Part shown: positions 22,161 through 37,120 of the stretch, piece after piece
How positions within the stretch are numbered: the stretch's first letter is position 1
How the letters are laid out: each line of letters starts with the position of its first letter
NCBI GenBank assembly: GCA_015178975.1
Contig: WHVD01000001.1
Location: 3,348,001-3,412,000, forward strand
Reading direction: 5' to 3'
Origin: Hysterangium stoloniferum
Lineage: Eukaryota > Basidiomycota > Agaricomycetes > Hysterangiales > Hysterangiaceae
Length of the DNA stretch: 64,000 nt
Program-made: the position numbers and the translations under genes
Notes under the pieces: generated by a model
The model's database searches: none
Told to the model about the DNA's origin: nothing
The model's input: the letters and a program-made list of their open reading frames with translations, nothing else

Positions 22161-24480
22161 TCACCTCTAGTCAATCTGTATCGCCCATACGCCTATCGAT
22201 ACATTATATGTCATAAAAGTCATCAAAAAAGTACGGAAATAGTTACAGTAAAGTAGCGGGTATGAAACAAAGAATTTTTATTTTTTGACTGGTATTGATG
22301 CCGCTAGCACCGAGTAGGATATTTATTAGAAGACAAATAGACATTCAAGAATGTCTAAAGAGGGAGGCAGGTTGTTCCTACAGCACCAGTGCGACTCGGA
22401 ATCAGCCTTTCATATTCGCTCCACCTCCTTATACTTCTTGTAATTGGCTATATGGGGCTGATTGTAGTTCATAATTACTTTTAATTGTGATACAAGTCAT
22501 GTAGAGGCGGCATTGTTTTCAGTGAAGCGGAAAGTGAAATGACAAGTGGTGAAGGCTGACCTTGGGAGGCAAGAGTTCAAGGAAGAGGAATAAATTTAGA
22601 GTTTGGAAGTGCGATACACCAGTGAAATGCTGTTGTGCACATTGACCGTGATGTCAGTCAAAGAGGACTCCTCTTTCTTTGTTAAATATCAGCGCAGGGT
22701 CGTGAAAACAGTACGAAAATCCCCCCTTTCGATCAGTGGGTGGAAGAATAGATGGTAATCGATCCGAGGGTAGTTATTAAACTACGCTCATGCCGCCAAA
22801 GCCACTGGTGGGTTTGATTCGCACTCGAGATCGCAGGAAGTCAAACCGCATTTGGACAAGCCGAGTGAGCCGGAAGAGCGAGTAGTGATATCAGGATGAT
22901 CTTGCCTCAAGCAGCTCGTCTAACTCTCTTTCCTGACCCAAGACATCTGGATTAGCCACAGTTTTTTTTTGGTTGCGTCGGACGTATCATGTCCGGCGTG
23001 GCGAGAAATTTGAACTTTGTGATGGACCGTGCGCGGAATGAAATTTTCATCTTGAGCTTGGGTCTATGCGGCTCGTGTTTGGCATACCACACCGGGAAAT
23101 GCACTGGTTTGATATTTTCTTGGATAATCTGGGCATTTGGGTTCCAATCTTCCATAGATGTACTTCTGAAGCGGTGCATGTCCTGTATGAGCGATATCGC
23201 CCGCCGTTCTCCGATGTAGCTTCTATCTCATCTTAGGCCGTACATGATGCAATGCATTTCCAAAGAGAGCTCACTGATTTCATAATACAACCTCTTCACC
23301 TTGTGCTATTAGAATAATAATTTTGGGATCAGTTACATCATGACCACAGGATGAAATTTGCAGCAAAGCGCCGCGCTGATGGCCTAGATTAGCTTCCAGG
23401 TCCAACCCTTAATCGATGTTTCCTGTGCCAGCGCAAACGAGACCAGGCTTGCAGGCCTCCAAGAGATTAGAATACCATACGCCAGGGTAGGGTGATGATG
23501 ATTATTGATGAACAAACGGCACCGTTCAGTCAATGGTAGGGTTTCTTCTAAAATTGTACCAGAATGATCGACATATGGCCGATAATCATATTCACATCAT
23601 AAAAAGGAAAGTTTGACCAGGCACTTGTACCTATTGTCGTCCTTCGGATGTGGAAAGACAGAATATGTCAAACTTGGAGAGAGGAGGCATATCCCGGATA
23701 GACCATGCATGGACCAGTCTTACAATATGCGCACAAGAGAACTTAAAGCAGGATGATACATGAATATTCGGACTCGTTGTAGTACAGTGGACGTACCTTC
23801 CGTGTAGCGTACCTCTTCATGGGATGGGAATATGCTCGTGCCTGCTTTTGGACAATAGTACTTGTAGCGGGTCCAGACAAGAGTGGTCTTTGTTTAATGA
23901 TCTGATCTGACAAGAATGGTCCTTGTTTAATGATCTGATCTGCCAACTGTTAAAAGTTGACAGGAACAAATGTTGATTGAATCGGAACACGACGACGTGG
24001 CTGGATAGGACGGAGTTCAGGCTGTGAACCGATGTAATGACGGATTAATTGTTCGTTTGGTGTTCTGAAGTAGATAGTGAAGTATCTTCCGGATATTTGA
24101 AGGCCATATGGATGATGAAAGCAACGTAAATTGGGAGAGAACCCCGCATACATCTCAAGTATTCGATATCACTTCTGCGTCTCCATTTCCAGTCTAGATC
24201 TTCGGATTTTTACATAGCGCGGCCTGATAAGCCCATCAAATGCCTCGGTACTTTTGTACTGCATGTAATCCGATTACTGGCGATTGGCATGCACGTTTAC
24301 GCGTTGGGCCAAGTTCTGAAGACGCGCCCTCTCTGGGGAGGTCCGGCTGGCGTTTCAGATGCATTTTTGGGATCATCAAGATAGGAACGTGCGTACATGC
24401 CCGGCTGACGTTTACTTGTTATTTTATTTTATTTGATGCATGATTAATAAAAACAATATAAAATGGCCCGTTTCAGTTTC
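22161..24480. other. Long gene-free interval
   Basis: Two kilobases with only short ORFs in all frames, none with recognisable motifs. It contains a 33-bp tandem duplication at 23876-23941. Not obviously LTR-derived, and CpGs are present at normal density. Confidence 0.4.
23876..23941. repeat. 33-bp unit in two tandem copies
   Basis: Two adjacent 33-nt copies beginning GACAAGAGTGGTC and GACAAGAATGGTC and both ending AATGATCTGATCT, differing at two positions. On the minus strand the repeat keeps frame (DQIIKQ.P.LS), but no gene is supported there. Confidence 0.75.
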
Positions 24481-24535
24481 TCTCCTACCGTTGTTTCGCG
24501 TACAAGGTTTTGGCCCCACATTTAAGGTGTGCCAG

Positions 24536-24543
24536 TATAAAAG
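24536..24543 (+). promoter_or_regulatory. TATA box of UGP1
   Basis: TATAAAAG stands 183 bp before the UGP1 ATG, followed by a pyrimidine-rich leader (CTCCTTTGCTCCCCTCTCCC) typical of strongly expressed fungal genes. Confidence 0.6.
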
Positions 24544-24725
24544 TCCGACAACCGTCATCCTTCTCGTCACAAGCCCCAGCTAATATCTACACATTCACAC
24601 TCCTTTGCTCCCCTCTCCCATCACCTTATCCTCACAAACGAGTCAGTTATCAGCCTCCCCTTATCCTCGAGGTCTTATACTCAAATAATCTATCTAACAG
24701 TACTTCTGCCGTATCCAACACCACC

Positions 24726-26999
<2,274 letters not shown>

Positions 27000-28508
27000 A
27001 ACAAGGCATTATAGTTTCCCGGGTGGCTGGTTTTTCCTTTTTTTTTTTCTCCTACTCCATTCGACGATGAAATAATGTGAAAGAAGTACGTCCAAGTAGA
27101 TGGGGTGGTGGTGATGGGGGGGATTTGATCTAGCCTAATTTTTTTGCATTCATGTCAATCCCATTTCTTTTTCTCCCTTCATTGTACTTAGAGCTGGTGG
27201 GATATCATTCCACAATGGCCACGGACTCGAAATACACTGACGACCCCTCGAGCATACAAATCTAGAATGATATACAGATAGATTTTATACCCCGTTTCGT
27301 AATCCTTGAGCTATAATTATGTCTCAAATCCAAATCAGTGGTAATGCGTAGTTTTCCGGGGCGTTGAACCGATGCAATTTGTGGCAGCAATTAAACCGGC
27401 TGCTATGACGACGACGTTTTAGGTAGCTAGGGATACTGGCTAAAATACGCAGTATCAGGTGTGACGATTCTGTGCCGGAATATTCCAGGATCGCAGCAAC
27501 GGCCAGCTCAGCGGCCGTATCTGAGAAGCCCAAACACATCAGTACAATGCACCGAAGCAGTCACAGATGTCACATAACACATCCAGAAAAAGGGTCCGCC
27601 ACGAGCGTATTCAAGGGGGCGGTGGCGGACCTTTGCATTAATGAGCGAGTCTAGGATTCCGGCCCCGTCTTCTGATATGCATGCATTCCGAATTTAAATT
27701 AATACTAGGGGGGGAAGGTATGTATGATGTCGTAAGTAGGTCTACAATTGCTTTTAATAAGTTGATAATCTATGAAGGACAGGAAGGAAGGCTCAATAAT
27801 TCCAAGTCTAGATAAAAAAAATGTATGGCTGAATTTCGGAAAGTGCCTTCTGGGCGGAGAAAACGCTTGTTGACGTGTCATTAATGAAGATACGATATTA
27901 TGCTAAGGTTTCAGTTTTATAACATATAAAAGTAGGATTAAGTTCTTCCTTGTTTGTTACAGTGTGTACGCTCATCCCTGGAGGGGAAATGAACGTGGCA
28001 TGTCATATGATATAACAGTCGTTTGAATGACACTGGCGTCTGGGGGATTGGAGTAAATATCCAGCCTAAGAAGATTCTTACAAGAGTTCTGGAGAATATA
28101 TATGCAGCGAGTCTACTCGTCATAGATATACAATATGAGGTAAATAGCTATAATTACAGGGAATTATGCGAACTTGTGCACACACAGGGGTCTAAAGAGT
28201 GGGAGGTAATAGCAATGGCGTTTAGTCCGTTAGTATATGGATTGCAATATAAGTGTGCATAAACCATCTACACGCTGTTGAGAGTAAAATAATGGGATAA
28301 AGGAAGGTGATGCCATGGATGGTGGCGTTGGTAGATGATAATACTGAAGATTTCCGGCCCAACCAGCCTGGTTGTTTACAGGCACGGAGTCGGGGTTGAT
28401 CCAATTGATATCGTGGCCAGAGATGATAATGCTGACAATCGACCTTTTGGAGTTTGGGTATCACGCGAAACGGTTAATTTATATGTTATGGTGTGACGAG
28501 GGGTGAGT
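27000..28508. other. Intergenic region between UGP1 and the TM-protein gene
   Basis: No supported gene. The first 200 bp are the UGP1 3' flank with a poly-T run near 27041. Confidence 0.4.
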
Positions 28509-28898
28509 CTATACGAGACCCAAGCTGTATCCATAATGTGTGGCAGCTTCCTTCGACCGTTCATATGCTGGGCCTCCCATCGGACATGCTAATTGCGATT
28601 GCGGTGAGGTGGACTTGCTGCTATCCGCTGGCATTGACTTGTCCGAGGCAATGCTTTGGGGATACGCCCTGGCATAGGACATCTCAGCCCCTGCCGTGGA
28701 GACAGCCGCCGGGGTACCGTCTAATTGCAGCTGGGCTTGGCTGACATTGGAAGGAGGGAATAGCGTGTACACCCTCGCGCTGCGTCTTTTGCGGAAGGTG
28801 TACCAGAAAAACACGCCCACGACCACGAAGATCACAATCGCTTTCAGAGTGTTTCTTAGGACACAAGGAGAACAGGACAGTGGGGGATAATCGTACAT
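28509..28898 (-). CDS. Small single-pass membrane protein, 129 aa or longer
   Basis: Minus-strand ORF encoding MYDYPPLSCSPCVL, then a membrane helix (LKAIVIFVVVGVFFWYTF) with a basic stop-transfer RKRRS, then a Ser/Pro/Gln-rich tail ending KEAATHYGYSLGLV. Plan and C-terminal sequence match the gene at 19967-20593 (KEA..HYGY..GL). The ATG at 28898 is the first in the open frame, but an upstream exon is possible because the cysteine-containing segment starts abruptly. No family recognised; a membrane adaptor or sensor is only a guess. Confidence 0.55.
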   Translation of the reverse strand: MYDYPPLSCSPCVLRNTLKAIVIFVVVGVFFWYTFRKRRSARVYTLFPPSNVSQAQLQLDGTPAAVSTAGAEMSYARAYPQSIASDKSMPADSSKSTSPQSQLACPMGGPAYERSKEAATHYGYSLGLV

Positions 28899-30393
28899 GG
28901 TATGCCCGCCACTAGGAAGATCTTAACCGCTGATATGGGATCGTCGCCCACGCAGGGCATTGGTATTTCGCTACGCAACATGAGTCTCGACGGGTGTCTC
29001 AGATTCGTGTAATCATTGAAACGTACTGCGAGTCATAGCATTGCTTTGCAGCCACGCTACCCACCAACGAGACCATGACACTTGTTATCCAGAGACTGTT
29101 CCGTGAACACAACAACATTACGGGGGAGACAAAGAAAGAGCAAACGCAGAGGCAAAACGGGCGATGAGGTGATCCGGGTAAATTTGATGAACAAGGGGAC
29201 TATTTTAAACTCACATATCATCCTGGTAGCGCTGTGCAGGGCTGCTCCTCCACTTCAAGTCAAAAAAACGTTAGCGACGTCCATAAATATAATGGGTCCT
29301 GTCAGATGTGACTTCTATAGAGATCCCTGGGTTATGTAGACGTATCCTTGGTTCAGCTCAATACCAGATTGAAATAAATTTCTACAGCCAGATCATTCAG
29401 GTAGTTGTGGAAGAGAAACCAGCAGGCAGCAACGACTGTTCTGGGAAGCATTCTGCTGGCGGTTGGATAGAACTCGATAGGCATGATCAAACTGATGATC
29501 AAGGCCTATCGCCTAATATTGCTTCCAATTTAGTATTGTCCATTTGAATGATGCGTGATCGTATCATAATCGTCCAGCTTAGGTTGGAAACTCATGAAAA
29601 GAAGTTTATGAGCAAACTGTCCAGAAAACTTTCAAGGAACAAAGTCAGTTGCAAGCGGAGGCGTCCAAACATTTATGAGGCCAACTCCGTTCGACGGATC
29701 CACAAACAGAATAGGTATTATCCGATATACCTGATATGCGGTGGTGGAGACATAGATATTTCCATTTCATTTCAATTTTTTTTCTTTGGTATTTTAGATT
29801 ACAATGTAAACATCGTGGGAAGGAAACCATTTTTATCACGTGATCTAACGCGAAAGTAGTCACCACGCAAAAGACCCGTTGGGTGGAGACCTTTTTCTTG
29901 AATTTAATTTGTCATAACATAATACAAGGAAAGTCTATGCAAATTAACTTTCAAATAGTATTTTGGGAAAAAAAATAAGACTACCAGTCCTGTTTTTGTG
30001 CCTTAAATGATACATTTTTATGTGGTCACAAAATGTCATTTCAAAGGTATACTTGGCATGCATAATATTAATATTGAAAAATTGATCACAAATTCAACCC
30101 AAAGGTTACCTTTAATTTTGTTTGACATAAAGTGTCTACTAGCACTTTAAGTAAGATTTAGCACGAAACAGAATTGGAACGGACTCATCACCAATTCACC
30201 CCAGGAGTGCATTAGACGAACAGCATCGTGCGCTACGACAGTAAGTGTTTTTTCGCTTGGGTATAAAGTATTATATATAGAAATGCAACAACCCAAAATG
30301 GACGTTAATTAGTGGCTATAAACGTCTGTGGTCCGCCCATCATATTTTAGCATTCTCTCTCCCCTATGCTCCTGTTGCAAATAAAATGTCCGT
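28899..30393. other. Gene-free interval
   Basis: AT-rich sequence with short motif-less ORFs. It ends as the 3' flank of the first AUR1-like gene. Confidence 0.4.
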
Positions 30394-31596
30394 CTAATAT
30401 CCATCCTCTCCACGCCCTTCCGCCGATATGAGGGGTGCTGTGCTCTCACTATGTCTGTGGCCGTGTGGCTGCTTGCTAAATGGTCCGACACCATTCAGCC
30501 TCGTCGAGAGCTGATCATCCTGCTCGTCTTCTTCAAGAGAGTCGATCGACGTCGCTACGCGTTGGAGTGCATCTTCAAGGCCATATTGCTCATACTTGTT
30601 TCGCACTGCAGCGCTCGGTCGCGCTAGTGAGCGTGTGGGAAGGAAGAAGTAGAAACAGGCGGTGGCTAGACATGCACCACCCACAACGTCAATGAGATAG
30701 TGATGTGTGAGGTACATCGTCGCCCAGTATAGAATACTGGTGTATGTCCACACGTAAGGCGTCACACTAGGGAAGAAGTGCGACATGACGAGGGCTTCTA
30801 GTGTCGCATGTCCTGCATGGAGAGATGGAAATGCACCAAATACAACAGGTGCGTGAGAGAATTGCGTTGTGTACACATTTGAGTGGAACAATGCGTCGAT
30901 ACGCGCCAACCCGCCTGGTGACCCGGGCATGGAGTAGTTCGCGGGTGTGAGGCCGTAAATCAACTCATACCACGGCGCAGAACACGGAAATATAATTTGA
31001 CACCAGACCCCAATGAGGTTCATGTATCCAAAGACGCTGGCCCAGAATTGGAGGGAGCGTTTGGGACCAAAAAGCCACAGGGCAGCGGCGACGAGGAATG
31101 GGGCAACGAAATGGATTGTGCCGTATGGCAACCAGGCGACAATGTCTAGCACTGGATGGGTAAACCGAGTGAGGATGTCGGATATGTTTCCGCCATATAA
31201 TACTGATTCTAGTGTAGGGAGAACGGAGACGGAAATGGTGGGCCGGTAAGCGGTCGGTATGTAGCGTGAAGAGAAGTAGGCCAAAACCCAAGCGAATATG
31301 GGACTTGCGGGGAGGAAGAATTGCGATGTGAATGGGATGAGAAGAGCGATGGTATATAGCACAGGTATAACCAGTTTTAGAGGGAATGTTGGTTCCCGCA
31401 TGATAATGAGCCAAAATACCGCATGGATAATGTGAAAAGCGTATACGCTATCGTAAAGGGTAAACTTGTGGCGTTTTAGTCGTGATATTGTGAGATTGGG
31501 AGAAAACGAGGTATCCAACGTTGAGACAGCATTCAGCAGAGCAGCAACGATAATATTGTGTACCCTAATGGGTGATCGAGAGGACATCTGTAGCAT
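30394..31596 (-). CDS. AUR1: Inositol phosphorylceramide synthase catalytic subunit, copy 1, 400 aa
   Basis: Golgi membrane enzyme transferring phosphoinositol from phosphatidylinositol to ceramide; target of aureobasidin A. Single-exon minus-strand gene. Several hydrophobic helices surround a PAP2-type active site: PYGTIHFVAP (about 157-166), the PSLHAGHATLEA block with His260, and THHYLIDVVGG with His299 and Asp303, corresponding to the HHD triad of Aur1. The Aur1 signatures FPCSAPWYE and LTPANYSMPGSPGGLARID are present. Two near-adjacent ATGs (31596 and nine bases later) are possible starts. The C-terminal cytosolic tail is about 75 residues, shorter than in the neighbouring copy. Intact by sequence. 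Confidence 0.92.
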   Translation of the reverse strand: MLQMSSRSPIRVHNIIVAALLNAVSTLDTSFSPNLTISRLKRHKFTLYDSVYAFHIIHAVFWLIIMREPTFPLKLVIPVLYTIALLIPFTSQFFLPASPIFAWVLAYFSSRYIPTAYRPTISVSVLPTLESVLYGGNISDILTRFTHPVLDIVAWLPYGTIHFVAPFLVAAALWLFGPKRSLQFWASVFGYMNLIGVWCQIIFPCSAPWYELIYGLTPANYSMPGSPGGLARIDALFHSNVYTTQFSHAPVVFGAFPSLHAGHATLEALVMSHFFPSVTPYVWTYTSILYWATMYLTHHYLIDVVGGACLATACFYFFLPTRSLARPSAAVRNKYEQYGLEDALQRVATSIDSLEEDEQDDQLSTRLNGVGPFSKQPHGHRHSESTAPLISAEGRGEDGY

Positions 31597-33358
31597 CGGT
31601 CAGCAGCTAACTCACCACATCTCAAAAAATATGCACGCACAATTACAGAGTTGTAGAGACGGTGTGTAGTGAAAGGATTGACTTGTCGTCAAGAATGACA
31701 ACTGGGGTATAAGAGGCCGATGCCCACTTTTGGAGTTGCACTGCCGTGGCAACTGCGTAATCCTGTCGTTAAAAAGATGGAAATCTCTCAATGCCGAAGT
31801 AAGTGAACCTTCTCGTCAGCGAAAAGAGCAATAGGTACCAGAACAATGAGTTGCGCAGCTTTCGATGCAGTACCACAGCAGGCAGGTTATCGTTGGTGCT
31901 AAAGTTACGTGTGACGGCATCTAAAGGCTACAGTGATCAGTGTAATTATAACTCACCCATGGAAATCAATCTGGGGTTGATGGTCCTTTATTATCAAAGC
32001 AGAAACACTGTATTATTGGTTGAAATATCTGTGGAAACCCAAGTTATATAAATCACACCATGATGCTGGGACTCTTTTCTTTTGTGGGAGAAATTCGGTC
32101 CAGTCCACTCGGACATAGCCTCTCCTGCCGCTGACACGGTGCGCAATAATCGTGTTCATATTCTTCCATATATTAATCATATTGTACAGCACCCCTCAGC
32201 AGTCAAGAACAGACTCGGATCGGCTTCCCCTGCACTAGCGACCACAGATCGCTTCAAACTTCTCTGTACCAGTAACACTTGAAAATTTATGCCTCAACTC
32301 TTATTTTTCACTTTCCTGACATATAGCATCTGTTACATAGCCGCCAGCCGAGGAAATGGGCTACTAGTGTGGGACTCAAGTAGATGGGTGCCTCAATATG
32401 GACGCCTCCCTACTAATACCTACTGATAGCCCAGCAACATCCTGCTCTCCCAGTAAGCCTCTGTCCCCATTTGAGTATCCTTCCCTTACCCCAGTGAAAT
32501 GGCACACCTTTTGTATTCGCCTCGGTCCGTAGCCATAATGTCAAGCTCGATGCGTCTCTCTCGTGTTTGCCCACTTGTCTTTAACCTCGCTTTCGCTTAT
32601 CTCCCCCGCAGGCCTGTCCCCGGAAATCCTCCTCTCACACCTGATTTTCCATATCAGATTGGCACTTTCCGTCATTAGGGTGGCAAATAGCCTGCCCCCT
32701 CGTATCTGGCTTATCTTAGATGTTTGTAGCCTGCCGGACTGTGCCCGAAGATCGTCCCTAGTACTATTGTATGGTCTCTGGCCAAGCTTCTTTAGACCTT
32801 GACTGGGGTTTTTCTATTAGTCCCTATGTTGTGCCCGGCCCGGGCATTTACATTTCAGGAAGAGGTATTCCATATCTTCGATCACCTAGTAGAGCTCACA
32901 CTTGACCGTTCCTCGTAAGACGGGATGCTGTTCCACCGTTGACTGAGCCTGTAAGAGCGATGTATCGACCTCTTTCCTATGTTACTGTGCATTCTTACTC
33001 TTGATTGACCTCCATAGTCATCCCTCCCTTGCTGGCCGTCCCGTTTAGTCTTCTATTCCAAGCTAGACGCTGTCTACCATGTCAGCCATCGCGCTGGATC
33101 TCTAGGACGCCCCTCCTGTAGATGAGGGACTGATAATGCTAAGATTTATCACACAACGAGATTGAATCTCCTTCGAAGTCTTGGTCTTTATAGTGATATC
33201 CGATGGACTAAAACTTGAATACAGCAAAAATAAGACTAATCCAAAGCATGCAATGTAGTCCGCAATAATAATGCAAATTCCAATCACCAAGAAGAGGAAG
33301 GATTGTAAAAACGCACCCAACATATATACCGATCCAGGGAGGAAAAAAAGAAAGAAAA
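31597..33358. other. Spacer between the two AUR1-like genes
   Basis: 1.8 kb without a supported gene; short ORFs only. It presumably holds the promoter of copy 1 and the 3' flank of copy 2. Confidence 0.4.
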
Positions 33359-34744
33359 TTATGAAGTCCGTTGTGGGAGCGGACGATTTGGACTGCGTGA
33401 TCTAGGTAAGCCGTTTGCCACAGCGTCACTATTCGGTCGTTGTGGCCGCAGCGGCACGGCCGTTATCGGTGTCGGTGGCAACGCGAATCCACTTCCGATA
33501 GGACTCCATCCATCTTCAACACGCTCTTCCGCACGTATCAAACTCGCTATACTCGCTGTGTGCTTATGACTGCGGCGAGGAGGCGCTGACTGCGGCATAA
33601 ACGGCGCAGCAGAATTTGGCATGGTTGGTGAACGGTATGCAATATCCTGTTCGTCCTCATCTTGTGAATCCAGTGATGAATCTGTTGAGAATGCCAAGGC
33701 ACGTTGCCGTGCCCGTGGGGCCTCGAGATCATATTGCTCGTACTTGCTCTGTACTGTGGTGCTCGGGCGACGATCAAAGTGGACAGGCAGGAAGAGGTAG
33801 AAGAAGGCGGTAGCTAGGCACGCACCACCTACGACATCGATGAGATAGTGATGCGTTAAGTACATGGTCGCCCAGTATAGTAGGCCCGTGTATGCCCAGA
33901 CATATGTGGTTAAGGGAGGGAAAAAATGCGACACGACCAGGGCTTCAATAGTCGCGCATCCCGAATGGAGAGATGGAAATGCTCCGAATACAACGGGCGC
34001 ATTGGAGAATGCAGTCGTGTAGAGATCGGATCCGAAAAGTTTATCGATGCGTGCCAACCCACCTGGGGAACCACGCATCGAGTAGTTTGCCGGGGTGAGT
34101 CCGTAGATTAATTCATACCACGGGGCAGAGCATGGGAAGATAATTTGACACCAAACTCCGGCAAGATTCATATAGCCAAAAACGTTAACCCAATACTGCA
34201 GGGAGCCCTTAGGGCCAAATAGCCACAGTGCAGCTGCCACAATAAAAGGGGCAACAAAATGAATTGTACCATATGGTAACCAGGCAATAATGTCCAATAT
34301 GGGATGTGTGAAGCGTGTTAAAATGTCAGAGATGTTGGCTCCATATAGCACCGATTCGAGCGTGGGGAGGAGCGACACGGAAATGGCGGGCCGGTACGAA
34401 GTAGGGATGTAGCGGGATGTGTAGAATGTAAGAAGCCACGCAAATATAGGGATGGCAGGCAAGAAGAATTGCGAAGTGATTGGGATGAGGAGGGCGAGCC
34501 CATATAAAAGTGGAATAATGAGTTTGGTCGGGAAGGACGGCTCTTCCATTACGACCAGCCAAAATATTGCCTGAATAATATGCAGAACATACACACCATC
34601 CAAAAGAGTGTATTTATGGGTTTTGAGTCGTGAAATGGTGAGTCTTGGGGAGAAGGAAGTGTCTAATGTAGAAACGGCATTGATGAATGCGGTGTAGAGT
34701 GTTTTCAATGCTTTAGCAGGCGTATTTGGGCGCATTCGGGGCAT
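33359..34744 (-). CDS. AUR1: Inositol phosphorylceramide synthase catalytic subunit, copy 2, 461 aa
   Basis: Tandem paralogue of copy 1 in the same orientation and also intronless. It aligns without gaps over the first 300 residues, keeps PYGTIHFVAP, FPCSAPWYE and LTPANYSM, and retains the triad in PSLHSGCATIEA (His260) and THHYLIDVVGG (His299, Asp303). In copy 2 the residues after the first catalytic His are Ser-Gly-Cys instead of Ala-Gly-His. The C-terminal tail is about 60 residues longer and Ser/Pro/Arg-rich, which may carry sorting or phosphorylation sites (inference). Length is close to the usual fungal Aur1. No sign of decay. Which copy is the ancestral one cannot be told from sequence alone. 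Confidence 0.92.
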   Translation of the reverse strand: MPRMRPNTPAKALKTLYTAFINAVSTLDTSFSPRLTISRLKTHKYTLLDGVYVLHIIQAIFWLVVMEEPSFPTKLIIPLLYGLALLIPITSQFFLPAIPIFAWLLTFYTSRYIPTSYRPAISVSLLPTLESVLYGANISDILTRFTHPILDIIAWLPYGTIHFVAPFIVAAALWLFGPKGSLQYWVNVFGYMNLAGVWCQIIFPCSAPWYELIYGLTPANYSMRGSPGGLARIDKLFGSDLYTTAFSNAPVVFGAFPSLHSGCATIEALVVSHFFPPLTTYVWAYTGLLYWATMYLTHHYLIDVVGGACLATAFFYLFLPVHFDRRPSTTVQSKYEQYDLEAPRARQRALAFSTDSSLDSQDEDEQDIAYRSPTMPNSAAPFMPQSAPPRRSHKHTASIASLIRAEERVEDGWSPIGSGFALPPTPITAVPLRPQRPNSDAVANGLPRSRSPNRPLPQRTS

Positions 34745-35299
34745 CTGGCTTGATGTTTTTAAAATCTCTACTAAATCATTGTGGCTATACTCACAGACGT
34801 TACAGAAATCCGGATATAAATATAGAAAACGCAGTAGAACGATACGTTTATAGGCCTCAAAAGCCTTCCTAAAACTGCAGATGCAGTCTAGATCCTGGAA
34901 TACAAAGTCAGATAACTGTTAAACAAATACGATGATCTGGAATGAAAGACAACCCACGGGCAAGGGGTCGTGCAGAAAAGAGTCGTTAGGTCTGTGACAG
35001 GTCACTCCGCTGTCACAGATATACTAACAAAACGCACCAACGCCACACATCCCGTCCGGCATGACACCATCGATCTTACGTAGCGGGTGTTACGTAGCAT
35101 ATGTTACGCGATTTGGCCGGCCTCCGAGTAAACCTGAAACATTACCAATCGTGCTCATATATTATATATCTTCGAATTTTATTCTTTTAACCCTTCATGT
35201 GTGCATATACAACGTCTTTCATCAGCCTAAGCCCGAATGCTCAAAACTCTAATCACAAGAATACCCACGTATGTTCAATGCTGAGAAATTGCAAGTCAT

Positions 35300-36421
35300 C
35301 GTGTGGGAGCACGGCCAAACATAGCGTCCTACCTCATTACTAATTTCCCCTGGCCAGGGCTATCTCTGTGCAGTTGCTATTTTTATCTTCCTATTTTTAT
35401 CTATTGTCATCTATTTTCCCCACTTCAACATCAGTAGTGACTGTGGAAAATCAACCAGCCGGATAGATCAGTTATACCTGATGGTTGAGGGACCTTTTAA
35501 GTACCAGCAACTTTGTGGGAATATGTCTGCTCTCAAGCATTAAGTCTCTGTGAAATTCTTCACCATGCAGATGATTTTGCTGATTCTGAGTTATTCACAA
35601 ACTAAATAGTATCATAACTGCTAAAGGATTATCACAATTTCTTCAATATCCAAAATTTTACTGAAAAATCCTCACATTTTTAAGTGAGACTATTCCTTCT
35701 GGTTATGACTAGATGTTCTATGAATTTATATGTATTTCATTGACAAATTTCCTGACAACCTTTCAATTCTTTGACTTGACTATCTTTTGTCATTTTTTGA
35801 TTTAACCTTCAACTTGTCTCAGATTGACATCATTCATTATTCCATATAATGGTCATTGACTGACATTTAAAGGCATAAAAAGTCAACAGAAGGAGTGAGG
35901 GGAGTCAGTCAGAAAATCTGTAAAATGTCTCATATATTATATCATTAATATCTATTTGTCAAACCTTCTGTGATATCTTCAACTAATATATTCATAAGTC
36001 TCTTGTGTCCTAGTTAGCCTTATACTTCATCTGCAGGGTGAATTAATATGTACTTCATCAAAAGAGGCAATTCATATTTGACAGAGTTGAAGACATTCAG
36101 TTATTACTTTGATAATTATTGAGAAAATTTGATCCATGTTACTTGGTATACATACATAAGTACTGCAATGTAAAGTAGTTACATCTTAGTTCAAGTATCA
36201 ACTTTGAATCTGGTTCATTCTTTGTTCTGATCTATTTGCTTTAACTCTCAGTCTTCTCTTTCCTTACTATAAAGCCTAATTATTCTTTTGTCTTTGAACC
36301 TATCTTCAGATCTGAAAATACATTAAGCCTATCCATCTGAAATTAGGCCACTGACAATTCTGCAAGGGTACAGCACATAAGCTGAAACCAAGTCCTATCC
36401 ATCCTTGGCATACCCTCAGAT
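35300..36421 (+). mobile_element. CpG-depleted LTR debris
   Basis: AT-rich repeat sequence. The last part (about 36160-36420) resembles the 3' half of the LTR at 43010-43309, with ACTGCAATGTA, a TTTGAATC segment and the core ACAGCACATAAGCTGAAACC near 36370. No CG dinucleotide occurs from 36121 to past 37200. Confidence 0.55.
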
Positions 36422-36900
36422 TGTTAAGTGCTATGTTGGAAGCCTATTCTGAGAACTATTGGGAAATAACCAGAAACTCAAATACTTCTGGGTAGGGTCA
36501 GGACTTGGCTTCAGCTTATGTGCTGTGCCCCTATGCAAATGCTCATGTATCCTTAATTTCAGAGGGCTGATAAGTGCTGAGGAGCTTATGGATAATTGGA
36601 GTTCTGAAGAGTGTACAGAAAGAGAAGAGGAAGAGTATTATGACCTGTTCCTGGATACTTCAATCTTCCATAATTATCCATAATGTTCCTTAACCTTCTG
36701 ACCTGACTTCCAACCTGACTTCCATCCATGGAACATTTATAGTTCCCATACTTCTGAACCTCATTGTGAAGATCCATTCCTGGAGACTCCATAGAGTATT
36801 TCCTGGAAATCATATCAGGTTCCAAACTATCTTCTGGACTAGTACCAAAATCCAGAATCCACCAGAACCTGACCCTTATCCCTCAAATACTAGACACCTC
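36422..36900 (-). mobile_element. Old copy of LTR family B (partial)
   Basis: Starts TGTTAAGTGCTATG and aligns with the young LTR at 59649-60193 for its first 200 bp, including GGACTTGGCTTCAGCTTATG. Differences are largely CG to TG or CA. The alignment is lost after about 36640, so the right end is rearranged. Confidence 0.6.
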
Positions 36901-37120
36901 CTGTTATGACCTGGAACCCATTGGACTCCACCTTTCCCCAGTTAGTATCTCCAAGTGTCCTTTGTCATTTCCCAACCTGGACTCTGGTTGGACTCCTGGC
37001 ATTTGTTCTAGATACTTTGGTCTATGGCCTAACCTTCACCAGATTATCCTTGTCACCTCTCTATGCCAATGTTACAACTTGCCTGGAACCCATGGCTTTT
37101 CTGGAAATATGCACACTTAG

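Noticed and set aside
30965-31414. 149-aa minus-strand ORF
   Set aside because: Alternate frame of the AUR1 copy 1 coding sequence.
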